Shown one piece after another: positions 23,618 through 33,455 of a stretch of 64,000 nt of DNA. The notes under the pieces were generated by a model, which worked only from the letters and a program-made list of their open reading frames with translations, ran no database searches and was not told the origin of the DNA. Source of the DNA: Aedes albopictus (taxonomy: Eukaryota > Arthropoda > Insecta > Diptera > Culicidae); assembly GCF_035046485.1 (NCBI RefSeq), contig NC_085137.1:315901164-315965163 (forward strand). Direction: 5' to 3'. Made by a program: the position numbers and the translations under genes. Each line of letters begins with the position of its first letter. The first letter of the stretch is position 1.

Positions 23618-25030
23618 CCAGCTTTTTACGCTGGCGTTCCATAAAATTTGAATCACCTCTCTGTGACAATTCTTGCCGACACTATAATTTTATTATGGTT
23701 GGATCGAAGCAAGCTCGTCAGTGTTGAAAATTTGGTTGTTGATGATGAAACGTCAAGTGTTTCAATTCTGGTTTTCAGACAATTAAAATTTAGTAGCAAT
23801 AACTTTGATATTTTCTATTTAATCCTTAGAAAATTTCTTTTTAGGTTGTTACTGCCGAACATGCAAACACCGTGTGATATCAACTAATTGAACCAATGGA
23901 CCAATAAAAAAAAATCAGCTAAAATCTTACTGTAATACGTGTCAACCATTAGAAAAGAGTAGAAAGATGTGTCTTTTGTCAAAGGAGTGCAAAAGTCCAC
24001 CAGGCCTAAAAGTGGACAAGCTGTGAAATCCAGACAGCGATGTTAGTAGTTGGATTATGTTGATGAATGCATGGCAAGCATGACTGGCTCTCATTGAACT
24101 GTATCTAACCCTGAGTATGTCTAGATTTGGGCCTAGTATGAGTGTCATCTGATCACTCAGGACCCTTCACGGTCCCGCTGACTACACTACCCATAACATT
24201 GAAACTAATCCGACATTTACGCTTACATTAGCTGTCAAAACGACAAAATTATGTGTAGAGGAGATTACATCTCATGCAACTCTTTTCAACGATAAGTCTA
24301 TTTTTTACATTACACATCTTCTTGTACAACATACTACAATGACTTCAATTAGCCCCTGTCCCCCTGAGGTCAAGAAACTGTCATAGCCGTCATTTTCGCA
24401 GTATTCTATCTTTACACACAGCTAAATATGTAATTAAATATAGAAAAAGCAAAGTAAAGAACTGCGACGTTTTAATGGTCTTTTAAATAAATTTAGGATA
24501 GAGATGTCGAGTGTGATTGATATATAAACAACATACGGCGGATTTTAGGGCATAATAAATCTTTCAGTCTTTCCTTGGGAGACTAAAACTTTGGTTTTGT
24601 TGAGTGGACAAATGAATCACATTAAAGGTAATTTGATTTTGCGCTGAGGCGAAATTGCGGTCCACTTTCTGTCCGGGTGTAAAAAGTTTCCGAATAAACA
24701 AATTATGCGCATTGTACAGAAAGTATGAATACTTTCAAAGCTGAATGACTTTTTTTTAATAATCACTGCCAATAAAAGCGTTGATCTTTCCATTCGAGTG
24801 CCTAAAATTAGAAGAAAGTTGTTACAAATGGGATTTTTGTGTAAATTATAATTGAAAACGGTTAGCCGTAAACCTAGCTGTAAACTGCAGTAAACAATAG
24901 TGAAAATTTTTGACAGTTGAATCAACAACCTACATTTTTTGCCTACTCAGATCTTACTATAAAATCTGTCGGCAAGAAATGTCAAAATCGATTCACCCCT
25001 TGTTGCTTTATGGCTAGCGTAAAAAGCTGG
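23618..25030. mobile_element. 1,413-bp non-autonomous element, AT duplication
   Basis: Inverted ends CCAGCTTTTTACGCT(G/A)GC; inner parts of the ends also match (TTCTTGCCGACA on both sides). AT flanks (23616-23617, 25031-25032). Removing element plus AT (1,415 bp) gives GTG ATA TAT ACG GAT TTC, the RT sequence VIYTDF, and explains the 2-base offset between the two halves of the LINE frame. A 103-codon frame at 24617-24928 has no transposase features. Probably an internally deleted derivative of a DNA transposon not in the window. Confidence 0.85.
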
Positions 25031-26040
25031 ATATATCACGTCCACTTGTTTTCCAGCATCCATTGAACGAATACAGAGTGAAGTGAATTCGACGAGATTA
25101 GTAGCCACTGATCGTTTCGGGAAAAAGCCATGTTAAGCCGTGGAAATGTAGTTCTTGCAAGATTCGAAAAGCAAGTTTTTCACGATAATCTCAAATACTT
25201 TCGAGCATGCAGTTAAAGATGTTATCCCTCTATAGTTGGCTATATGCCGCTTGTCGCCCTTCTTGAAGACAGGTGAAAGGAAGGAAGTCTTCCAACTGGT
25301 CGGAAAGATTCCTTGCTGTAGTGAACGGTTGAACAGCTTCATCAGCGGCGTTAAAAAGGCAGCGGAACACCTTTTCAATAAAGATGACGGGATGCCATCA
25401 GGTCCGGGTGATGTAGAGTATTTCAGCTTTCGGATAGCCCCGATAACATGTTCGTCATTAACATCAAATACACCGAAATCGATTACGTCCGATGGAGTAT
25501 CACGAATTGCTTCAGCGACCAGTGCAGGTGTAACATCGACACTCGAGAAGGCAGCCTTGAAGTGTTGCGCAAAGAGGTAACATTTTTCAGCAGCAGTCTC
25601 CACAGAAGAATCCCCATAGTGCATTACAGTCGGTAGTCCATCTTCCTTGCGCTTAGACTTCACAAAGGACCAAAAACGTTTCGGGTGTAGTCGGAGATTC
25701 CTCTGAACGCGGTCAACATATCGAGCGTATGAAAGACGATTGTAGCTAGTGTACTTGTTACTGGCAACCACGAAGCAACATTTCAGCTGTGTAGAACGGT
25801 TACGCCTATATTTCCGAAGTGCTGACCTTCTTCGCCGCTTCAACTTACGAAGATATCGGTTTGTCCAGGGTGGCTCCAACGGAGGACGCTGAAGTGGAAC
25901 ACGCCGCTCAATAATCCGACGAACTTCATTGCTGAACAATTCCACCATGTCATCCAGTTCAAAGTGTTGAGAGCAATTGAACAATATTTGCTTGATAGGG
26001 TATTGGCTTCCTTATTAAGCATGTGGCTCCCATTTTCATC

Positions 26041-26744
26041 CTACGAAAAACAAAGGATTGAAGCGCTGTTTTGTTTCTAATTTTTGTACTTTTTGTTAGA
26101 AGTGAGCACCCATGAAAACAAAAAGAACGGAATCAATCGGTGCCGTAATCGCTTGTTTTAGAATAAGATGAATATGGGAGCGTGAGATTACTGATGGCAT
26201 TTTGAATTTAAATTATGGTTCGTAAAACGGAAGTGGTTGAAAAAGGGTAACTGCCATGGGGCTAAAGCTGCCACTTAACATATATAGACAGCATAGGTAT
26301 CAACAACCCTAGGATAGGATGCGTCACGTAGTTAGCCAATTTGAGACCAATTTGCTGTCAAACGGAGACCAGTTGCTGATTGGTCTAAATTGATATCCAT
26401 TTTATGCGATCAGATCGCTTTGTTGTTGGTTTGGCCGTATTGTTAATTTGTAGGTTTAGCATTTGATAATAATATTTAAAATCAATGTATTTAGTTATTC
26501 AAGCTTCGACGCCTCAAATATGTCAGCATTCAGAAGTAAATCAACCATAAGGGACTCCCAAACCCGAATATCGATATAATCCATTGGTTTGATGCAAAAT
26601 CAATTTAATTTTTGATACAGTGCACTATAAATGAAAGAACCTTGCGATTGAAAGCAAATTTAGATGCTAGTTTTGCTATTCCAATTGCAAATAGTGCTTT
26701 ACGGTGCGAAATACATATGCATCCAAATTTCAATCGCATGAAAT
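26041..26744. other. No supportable gene
   Basis: Non-coding, AT-rich. The 5' break of the Jockey-like LINE is near 26040. The stretch to the foldback remnant holds no repeat I can name. Confidence 0.35.
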
Positions 26745-26919
26745 GGAGAAAACAACAACACTGTTGCCCAAAATTTTGCTCAAACAGCATCAAATTAGGC
26801 AAGGAGTCATATTACTCACGCTTTTTGCACCATTTCATTGCAGAAACGGAGAATTTACCTTCTCATCATACTAAAATTCAGCTCATTACTACAAATCAAG
26901 TACTTCACCGATCAGTCCT
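26745..26919. mobile_element. AT-type foldback, family 1, right half only
   Basis: Contains the loop (ATGGAGAAAACAACAACACT) and the complete right arm to CACCGATCAGTCCT. The left arm is missing and the flanking AT is not preserved. It abuts a SINE fragment at 26922, so a deletion probably joined the two. Confidence 0.75.
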
Positions 26920-26921
26920 CT

Positions 26922-27086
26922 CCCACAGTTATTAATTGAAGGACTTTCTTTGTCTGCCATTGCATGAATTTGTACATTGTGTGGCAAGACCAATGATACT
27001 TTATGACCAGGGAATCGAGAAAATTTTCCCGAACGGTATGGGAAACGAACCCGCCATAGCCTCCACTAGGCTATCTGGATACCCTC
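26922..27086 (-). mobile_element. Feilai-like SINE fragment
   Basis: Minus-strand copy related to 2533-3094: head with the A-box remnant TAGCCTAGTGG (degenerate) and B-box-like GGTTCG, then the body to CAATTAATAACTGTGG. Its 3' end and tail are missing at the junction with the foldback remnant. It lacks the nested MITE of 2748-2988, so it serves as the empty-site reference. Confidence 0.75.
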
Positions 27087-27729
27087 AACTTTAAAGAAGT
27101 CCATATTTATCTAAGCATCATTTGGAGGCGCTGAATGCACACTTCCTCGTAAATCTGGGTCCTAGGCCATCGTGTTCTAAGCAGGTAATGTCAAGAAGAA
27201 ACCAATAATTTGATCAAAAGTAAAGTGCTGATCCAGTCATAATTTTCACCGAAAAAAAGTTCTAACTAAGATGCATGCTAGTAGCTCTACCACAGCCGCA
27301 GAGAGAAAACAAAACATCAAGTTCATTGATTTCTTATCTCAAATGCGAGCATTTTTTTGCCGAACAGAGAAATTTACAATGCATCGTGCGTCCTGCGCCC
27401 CATTAGTAAAGCGGTGGGTACCAATATATAAAAACGAATTTTGTTTACTTACCGAACATGAAAACAAAACAACCCAGAGAGCAGAATTAGCAATTTGTGT
27501 TGCGGTCTAAGAAAATTCTCTAGTGACGACGACGACGACTACGACGATTCATGGCAGCGCCGCGGTAAAAAAGAACTACCCAGCGAGAAAACAGCGACAA
27601 CAACGTGACAGTCTCTATTAAACACCTAGCATCGATAAGCCGTTGACTGTGGCTGAGCAACGTCATAGTTGGAATACAGTATGCGGCAATAAAAAAAATC
27701 CTTCACAATACAACGGATAATATGAGGCA
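27087..27729. other. No supportable gene
   Basis: A 79-codon frame at 27271-27510 has no recognisable motif. A GAC run at about 27523-27545 is a short simple repeat. Confidence 0.35.
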
Positions 27730-27799
27730 ATGGGGCACGTTCGGTGTAGTACTAGATTTGTAGTAATGAGCTGAATTTTTGTATGGTGAGAAGATCAAT

Positions 27800-28515
27800 A
27801 GGACAGAACGGTGAAGAACTAGATTTGTAGTAATGAGCTGAATTTTAGTATGGTGAGAAGGTCAATTCACCGTTTCTGCAATGAAATGGTGCAAAAAGCG
27901 TGGGTATAGGACAGATCGGTGAAGTACTAGATTTGTAGTAATGAGCTGAATTTTAGTATGGTGAGAAGGCCAATTCTCCGTTTCTGCAGTGAAATGGTAC
28001 AAAAAGCGTGGGTATTATGATTCCTTGCCTAATTTGATGCTGTTTGAGCAAAACTTTGGGCAATAGTGTTGTTGTTTTCTCCATTTCTTTCAACATAAAC
28101 AATATAGTTATCCAAAGTTTTGCTCAAACAGCATCAAATTAGCCAAGGAATCATAATACCCACGCTTAATACCCCATTTCATTGCAGAAACGGAGAATTG
28201 ACCTTCTCACCATACAAAAATTCAGCTCATTACTACAAATCTAGTACTACACCGAACGTGCCCCATTATGATTCCTTGCCTAATTTGGTGCTGTTTGAGC
28301 AAAACTTTGGACAACAGTGTTGTTGTTTTCTCCATTTCTTGCAACATAAACAACACAGTTAGCCAAAGTTTTGCTCAAACAGCATCAAATTAGGCAAAGA
28401 ATCATAATACCCACGCTTTTTGCACCTTTTCATTGCAGAAACGGAGAATCGACCTTCTCACCATACTAAAATTTAGCTCATTACTACAAATCTAATACTA
28501 CACCGAACGTGTCCC
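27800..28515 (+). mobile_element. Foldback B: family 1, hosting C
   Basis: Starts AGGACAGAACGGTG and ends CACCGAACGTGTCCC. Total 716 bp; subtracting C and its AT (359) leaves 357 bp, the family length. AT flanks (27798-27799, 28516-28517). It lies at the central AT of A. Confidence 0.9.
27908..28264 (+). mobile_element. Foldback C: family 1, innermost, 357 bp
   Basis: AGGACAGATCGGTG to CACCGAACGTGCCCC. AT flanks (27906-27907, 28265-28266). Removing it with one AT restores GCGTGGGTATTATGATTCC, the exact sequence of intact copies, so the 2-bp AT duplication is directly demonstrated. Confidence 0.95.
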
Positions 28516-28753
28516 ATTGACCTTCACATTATACTAAAATTCAGCTCATTACTACAAATCTAGTACTACACCGAACGTGCCCCATTGAACTATGTAGGTA
28601 TTAAGACTTTTCTGAAGTTTTTCAGTTGGATCTGCGTACCAGCTTATTTGTAAACCCTTTATTAGGCAGTGGCAAATATATTGCCACCTAGGGTCTTGTA
28701 ATATTTTAGAAGGTGTATCTCTTTTGGGCACTTGCTGTTATAACTAGGTCAAT

Positions 28754-29113
28754 GGGGCACGTTCGGTGTAGTACTAGATTTGTAGTAATGAGCTGAATTT
28801 TTGTATGGTGAGAAGGTCAATTCACCGTTTCTGCAATGAAATGGTACAAAACGCGTGGGTATTATGATTCCTTACCTAAATTGATGATGTTTGAGCAAAA
28901 CTTTGGATAACATATATGTTGTTTATGTTGCAAGAAATGGAGAAAACAAAAAAACTGTTGCCCAAAGTTTTGCTCAAACAGCATCAAATTAGGCAAGAAA
29001 TCATAATACCCACGCTTTTTGTACCATTTCATTGCAGAAACGGAGAATTGACCTTCTTACCATACTAAAATTCAGCTCATTACTACAAATCTAGTACTTC
29101 ACCGATCTGTCCT
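28754..29113 (-). mobile_element. Foldback D: family 1, opposite orientation
   Basis: Starts GGGGCACGTTCGG and ends CCGATCTGTCCT, with the loop reversed relative to C. AT on both sides (28752-28753, 29114-29115). 360 bp. Confidence 0.9.
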
Positions 29114-29115
29114 AT

Positions 29116-30308
29116 TGTATATGTACTTAATAACTTATTTCTTGGCACACTGTGAGTTACGTACAGTATCTATACAAAAATCCAAATCAATTGATTTGAA
29201 CGTGACTTAGTTATAACGACAAGTGCCCAAAATTGCTACACTTGCCCAAATGGTACAAGACACCAACTTGTTTTCTGTTTAATAATAAGCTTACATCGAT
29301 CTTCTTGGGATTACTAACAACCACTGGGTATTTGTTAGCCCTGATCAAAGCATAAATAGTAATTTGGCATCTACATAAGCGTAACTGGGTCATTGGTCTA
29401 GGGGGGCATGGCCATGCTGATATAGATTTTTTATACTCCAGATTTATTGCCATAATCACATGATTTTTTTTCCAGAATGGATTTTTCTGGAGGGGGCAGA
29501 TTAACGCCACGATGAATTTTAGAGTAGTTATGATTTTTTGATGTTTGCAAATAGTCGAAAACACCAAATTGATTTGATGCACTTCTTAATTTCAATGGAT
29601 TTGGCAACCATTAAAAACAGAAGGGTGAGACGTCTGTTTGTCTGTGGTTCTATTTTTCAATGGAACCATTAGCATCACTTCAAAATAACCAAAATATCTT
29701 TAAAATTAATATATATTTTTCATTTGGTGGAGTTCTTGTAATTTTGTAGCAGCGGAAAATAAGGCATTGCGAGGATTTGAGTGTCTTTATAGTGAAAATA
29801 GCAACAAGCAACGCATTACCTTATCTGCATATATACTTGGATTTGACAATAGATGAAGTATTTTATTTACGATCAGGATTAACTCATAATAGCAATTTCG
29901 ATGTCGTAGTCGATTTGGGGCCAAATGAATTCATTATGCCCCGATAGGTGTCCATTTCGCCCCGTACCTTGTCTTCCAATCCGAAAAGACACACGATTTA
30001 CAATTTATTATTTCATCACAGTAAAGAAAATCTACCTAGAACTCATTTGCTTAGGGTGTCCATTATGTCCTTATCCTATCCCCTAAGTCTGCTTGTTTGT
30101 GCTGAAACTTTCAACTGTTAATTGGAAGGTTCAGATTTTAAATAAACAACTTATGTAAACATGTATGTAAACGACTGTAAAAGGCTGTAAATAGTAGTCA
30201 TATCTTTCCGCTTTTCAACAATGTTTCATTTTGAGGAGATCTTTGAATAAACTTTTAAGTTATTACAGTTTAAATTGACTAAAATAGAGGGGTTTGTAAA
30301 TATTGTTG
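29116..30308. other. No gene; a dispersed-repeat patch at 29515-29610
   Basis: The 123-codon minus-strand frame at 29211-29582 overlaps a patch similar to 10690-10790, so it is repeat-derived. GTCTGTTTGTCTGTGG near 29632-29648 matches the end of the MITE at 1900-2162. The rest is AT-rich non-coding. Confidence 0.4.
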
Positions 30309-30365
30309 ATTGATTTGTCTGTGTTATAGAGACTTCCAGCCCTTGGCTGGTTTGTCTCTTACAGC
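30309..30365 (-). mobile_element. 57-bp SINE relic (hairpin and tail)
   Basis: On the minus strand: GAGACAAACCAGCC / GGGCTGGAAGTCTC, then a tail ending CAGACAAATCAAT. Flanked by AAATATTGTTG (30298-30308) and AAACATTGTTG (30366-30376), an 11-bp duplication with one difference. Confidence 0.8.
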
Positions 30366-30824
30366 AAACATTGTTGTGGTTCCATCAACTTGAGTAACCA
30401 AATACATTATCTTTACTTTTTCAGAACTTTCTTAAAATCGCCACCTAAACCAGAAGTAAATAGTGGGCAAGTCGCAGCAAGAATTACTCACTACGCTTCC
30501 CCAGATAAACCTGGCCAGTTGTAGCAAATTAGTGGAAACTTATAGAAAAGCATTGTGTTTTGCATTTTTGTTCGACCCACCTCGTGCATGATGCACGGTG
30601 TATAAAAATAAAACCCGTAATGAATGAAATGAACGCTGAATGGGTCCGTTCGGGTTTATGCACTCTGAGAGACAACATATTTTGGAGAGTTGTTGTTTGT
30701 TGATGTGCATTCACACTTAATAATTAAATACATGCACACAGGAATGGTGGTACAAGCAATCATTTTCGGAAACCTTCTAACTGGATTCACAAGAATAAAC
30801 AAAGAAAGGTTCAGAGAGACTTAC
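30366..30824 (-). other. Presumed intron sequence of the minus-strand gene
   Basis: Begins (minus sense) with GTAAGT at 30824-30819, directly after the coding exon. No acceptor or second exon is recognised; the intron would extend to lower coordinates through repeats. Confidence 0.5.
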
Positions 30825-31343
30825 CTTCTGCTGAAAGGTCTTCATGGTCCCGGTGGACAGTATCTGCACCCCGGCGTGGCCAGACGCGGTTCCGCTCGTT
30901 CCGGGATTAGCCGCGGCGACGATAACCTTCTGCATGGTGCCACCATGAACAAACTGGGCCTGATGATGATGTTGTTGCGGATCGGCTGCCACGACGTTAA
31001 TGGGGAATGCTCCCGGTGGAAGTGGGGTGTCCTTGTTGAGCACAATTACTGAAGTGGAATCCACTCCGGCTCCTCCGCCTCCACTCGAAGTCATCGTGAG
31101 CGTTCCCCCAGCGTCGACTCCGGTCGGGGCCGTGGCAAATGTCAGTTGTTGAGGCGTCACTGTCAGTGGTACCGAATTCGGTACCAACAGCGAACTCGTA
31201 GCGTTGATTGTCAACGGTGTCCCGCCAGGGAACAGAATCGGCGAGTTCCGTTGCACGATGACCTTCTGCTGGGCACCGGTGCCAAATGACCCCGTTGGGG
31301 AAATCAACTTATCGATCAGATCACTTTCATCGGGATCCATCAT
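30825..31343 (-). CDS. First coding exon of an unrecognised nuclear-type protein
   Basis: 173 codons from ATG (31343-31341) to a consensus donor (CAGAAG then GTAAGTCTC) after 30825, phase 0. The protein opens MMDPDESDLIDKLISP and is then rich in Gly, Ser, Thr, Pro and Val, with GAQQKVIVQRNSP, a Gly run, QQHHHQ and VQILSTGTMKTFQQK before the splice. It has no transposon similarity and its codon use differs from the decayed elements around it (GC-rich third positions). Low-complexity sequence with repeated VIV patches is common in transcriptional regulators, but I do not recognise the gene and no domain is visible. The start is preceded by GGGCC, and a second ATG follows at once. Frames on the opposite strand here are shadows. 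Confidence 0.65.
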
Positions 31344-32043
31344 GGCCCTGGCGGTGAAACTGGTTTCTTTTCGTTCCTGCTACTCAAGGACACACTGCCA
31401 GAACTGTCAAAATGAGATCTTCCACTCTGCTTCCAACTGCACACGTAATGTCACTCTTGTTCCACTTGCTTCCGAGCTTATCACGCTTGAGACTTCCAAA
31501 AAGGGTCCACAATGATAGGGAGCCACTCGTGCGTCCGTCTGTTGGAGAAGGAAAGGAGAAACCGTGGTTCGAGTTACATAAATCAAAATAAGGTGAGCTG
31601 ATTGCGTTTCGGTACACAACTGCTTATGGGCTTTTCACTTGCAACGCACGTTCACGTTCAGCACTTTCAAAGGACACTCTGCTAGATTCGAGTCTTGAGT
31701 TTCTACCAAAAATGCAAACAATCTCACACTAGTGAAGCACACTTTTTATGTTGATGCGTTCGCGAGAGCTCTGGTTTAAAAGTCGCTATCGTTGGTGTAA
31801 TAAACGTAATGAATGTGTATACGCTTCTATCGGTACGGTGCTTCTATCTCAACAGCTACCTCGTCTCGCTGCCCTCGCTGCTACGTTCGTAGTTGGTTGG
31901 TAGGCGGTCGGTGTGCGAGATGTGCGCGATGCATCGAGCCGTGAGTGAGAAAATAGGTGAGAAGCCCATATTCGTGAGAGAGTGATGTTCATTTCGGACG
32001 AAATGAACATCGAATGCAGTTTTACGGAAACAGCACAGTAAAA
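31344..32043 (-). promoter_or_regulatory. Presumed 5' leader and promoter region
   Basis: Upstream of the exon, single-copy and less AT-rich than its surroundings, with GAGAGCTCT and GCGAACGC motifs and the palindrome at 31984-32011. No TATA box or initiator can be fixed by eye. The boundary at 32043 is where a MITE begins. Inferred from position only. Confidence 0.4.
31984..32011. repeat. Perfect 13-bp palindrome, 2-bp spacer
   Basis: Arms GATGTTCATTTCG and CGAAATGAACATC separated by GA. It lies about 640 bp upstream of the start codon at 31343. It could be a dimeric factor site, or merely a small foldback. Confidence 0.85.
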
Positions 32044-32331
32044 CCGCTCAGCACTAAAATGTGTAAGCCCTACTCATAAGTGCATAATTTCCAGACCACA
32101 CAAAAATGTGTTACAGTTACACATTCTCAAAAAACAGCTCGTACGCCCGTCTAGATGCGAAATGTCGATTTTTTATTGTTTTCCAAGGTCACTAGTAAAC
32201 CTAGCTAGATTGCTGTACAAACATTTTTGTGAATTTAACTATTTTGCGGACACAGGAGCTAATTTTGTGAATGTGCAAGGGTTACACATTTTTGGTGTAG
32301 TCTGGAAATTATGCACTTTTGTGCTGAGCGG
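32044..32331. mobile_element. MITE, CCGCTCAGCAC ends
   Basis: Inverted ends CCGCTCAGCAC...GTGCTGAGCGG with inner matching arms (GTGCATAATTTCCAGAC). The 79-codon frame inside is a by-product. 288 bp. Confidence 0.75.
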
Positions 32332-32548
32332 CGTTAGCGTGAGTTAGAAGTTTGTTTTATTATTATCGCGGATGCAAATGTATGCAATTTATCGATAATT
32401 TATTAGAATAACAGATTGATTTCTACCGTACTCAACATAAAAGAGGTCACATTATTACATTTCATTTGCAGATAACATAGCCTTTTTTTGACAAGCAGAA
32501 TAATCCAATAGACCTGAAAAGCTACAGTGGTATCTAATGAAATTGATT

Positions 32549-32673
32549 AGGGGAATTCAGATATTTTGGACAGACCGTTACGCGTATGTATTTTGGACAT
32601 TTACGGCAAACTCAAATGGAAGTGTCCAAAATATATACGCGTAACGGTCTGTCCAAATTACCTGAATCACCCT
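32549..32673. mobile_element. Foldback, GACAGACCGTTACGCGTA arms
   Basis: Arms of about 50 bp starting AGGGGAATTCAG and ending CTGAATCACCCT form a near-perfect hairpin with a short loop. The motif TATTTTGGACA recurs at 34048-34062, 34258 and 34535, hinting at decayed relatives downstream. Confidence 0.75.
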
Positions 32674-32706
32674 AAAGATAAAAGTTACTGATGGTGCATT
32701 ACAGAG

Positions 32707-33455
32707 TGTTAGGATATTTTATCCAATAGTGGACCCCAAGCAATTATTCTCAAATTTCCTGCTTTTTCTGCTTTTATTTGTAAATTTCCACCGGGAGACC
32801 ATAGCTTATGTTCCTACACAGCAGTTCCATGTGGTGGCACTAGGCTGGAAAGCGATAATTTGATTATTTCAAGCATAATTTTTCAAAAGGATGGAAGTCA
32901 CCATAATAAACAAACCTGGATTTTCTGCTACATGTATAAATAACAAAGTAATATATGAAACCTTTTCAAATTTTGATGATATTTTACTTAAAACCCCAAG
33001 AAATGTATAAGCTTCAAAGCGACGTATCTAACTTTTCTTTTGTTTCTTACATTGCTGTCAGATACACCGTTTTGATATATGGCCAAACTCACACCATACA
33101 AAAGTGGTGTATTTGTCATGACGTCTACTATTAGTAAAATTTGAAAGGATCAACTGTTATCACCGATTTAACATGGTAAGTGAATACGATCTACCCAATA
33201 GTGGACCCCAACAACTCAATAGTAGACCGCAGAAGGTCCACTATAGGATAATTTGATCGAGATTTCAAATGATTATATTATAAAAAATGTAAGGTGTTTT
33301 TGTTCGGTTTTTGTGTGCAATATGTAAGAAAGATATTGAACTTCCTGCGCAGCCTTTGGTGTAGACAAGACAATTCAATTAGGATATCATAATGCTTTTT
33401 TGATCAGAACAAATTTTAGTTACTAAGGGGTCCACTATTGGTTAAAATACCCAAC
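32707..33455. mobile_element. TIR element, CCAATAGTGGACCCC ends
   Basis: Inverted ends of about 30 bp around TATTTTA.CCAATAGTGGA, about 750 bp long, with a further inner copy of CCAATAGTGGACCCC near 33196 and its complement near 33233. No coding. Subterminal repeats of the end motif are common where a transposase binds several sites. Confidence 0.7.

Larger units (their letters stand above)
22005..26040 (-). pseudogene. Jockey-like LINE ORF2, 5'-truncated and twice interrupted
   Basis: Best-preserved retroelement here. Minus-strand order: linker and pre-RT (PPWTNRYLRKLKRRRRSALR, HPKRFWSFVKSKRKEDGLP, 25984-25560), RT start (STSPGPDGIPSSLLKR; FLSPVFKKGDKRHIANYRG, 25400-25230), motif A (DFKSAFDRV, near 23600), motif B (SGVPQGSNIGPLLFSLFIND, near 23440), catalytic FYADDVKIF (near 23350), then a C-terminus with FIGKLLNGEIDAP (22409-22370). 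A 3' UTR follows, with an A-rich AAATAAATAAAA tail near 22030. A 1,413-bp element (23618-25030) falls between VDVIY and TDFKSAFD, and a foldback (22412-22769) between SSMQSN and FIGKLL. Both removals restore the frame, so the ORF was largely intact when they landed. No endonuclease remains (5' truncation). Confidence 0.9.
27732..28583. mobile_element. Foldback A: 134-bp palindrome hosting B and C
   Basis: Outer element of a triple nest. Its own sequence is 27732-27797 plus 28518-28583 with one central AT, 134 bp in all. It starts GGGGCACGTTCGGTG and ends CACCGAACGTGCCCC, so both ends are of the same type. AT flanks (27730-27731, 28584-28585). The whole middle found in other copies (TCTCCG...CGGAGA) is absent. 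Its centre reads GATCAATTGACC, and B sits at that AT. Confidence 0.85.

Noticed and set aside
24617..24928. Transposase remnant in the 1,413-bp element
   Set aside because: The 103-codon frame has no acidic catalytic motif or DNA-binding pattern; the element is non-autonomous as seen.
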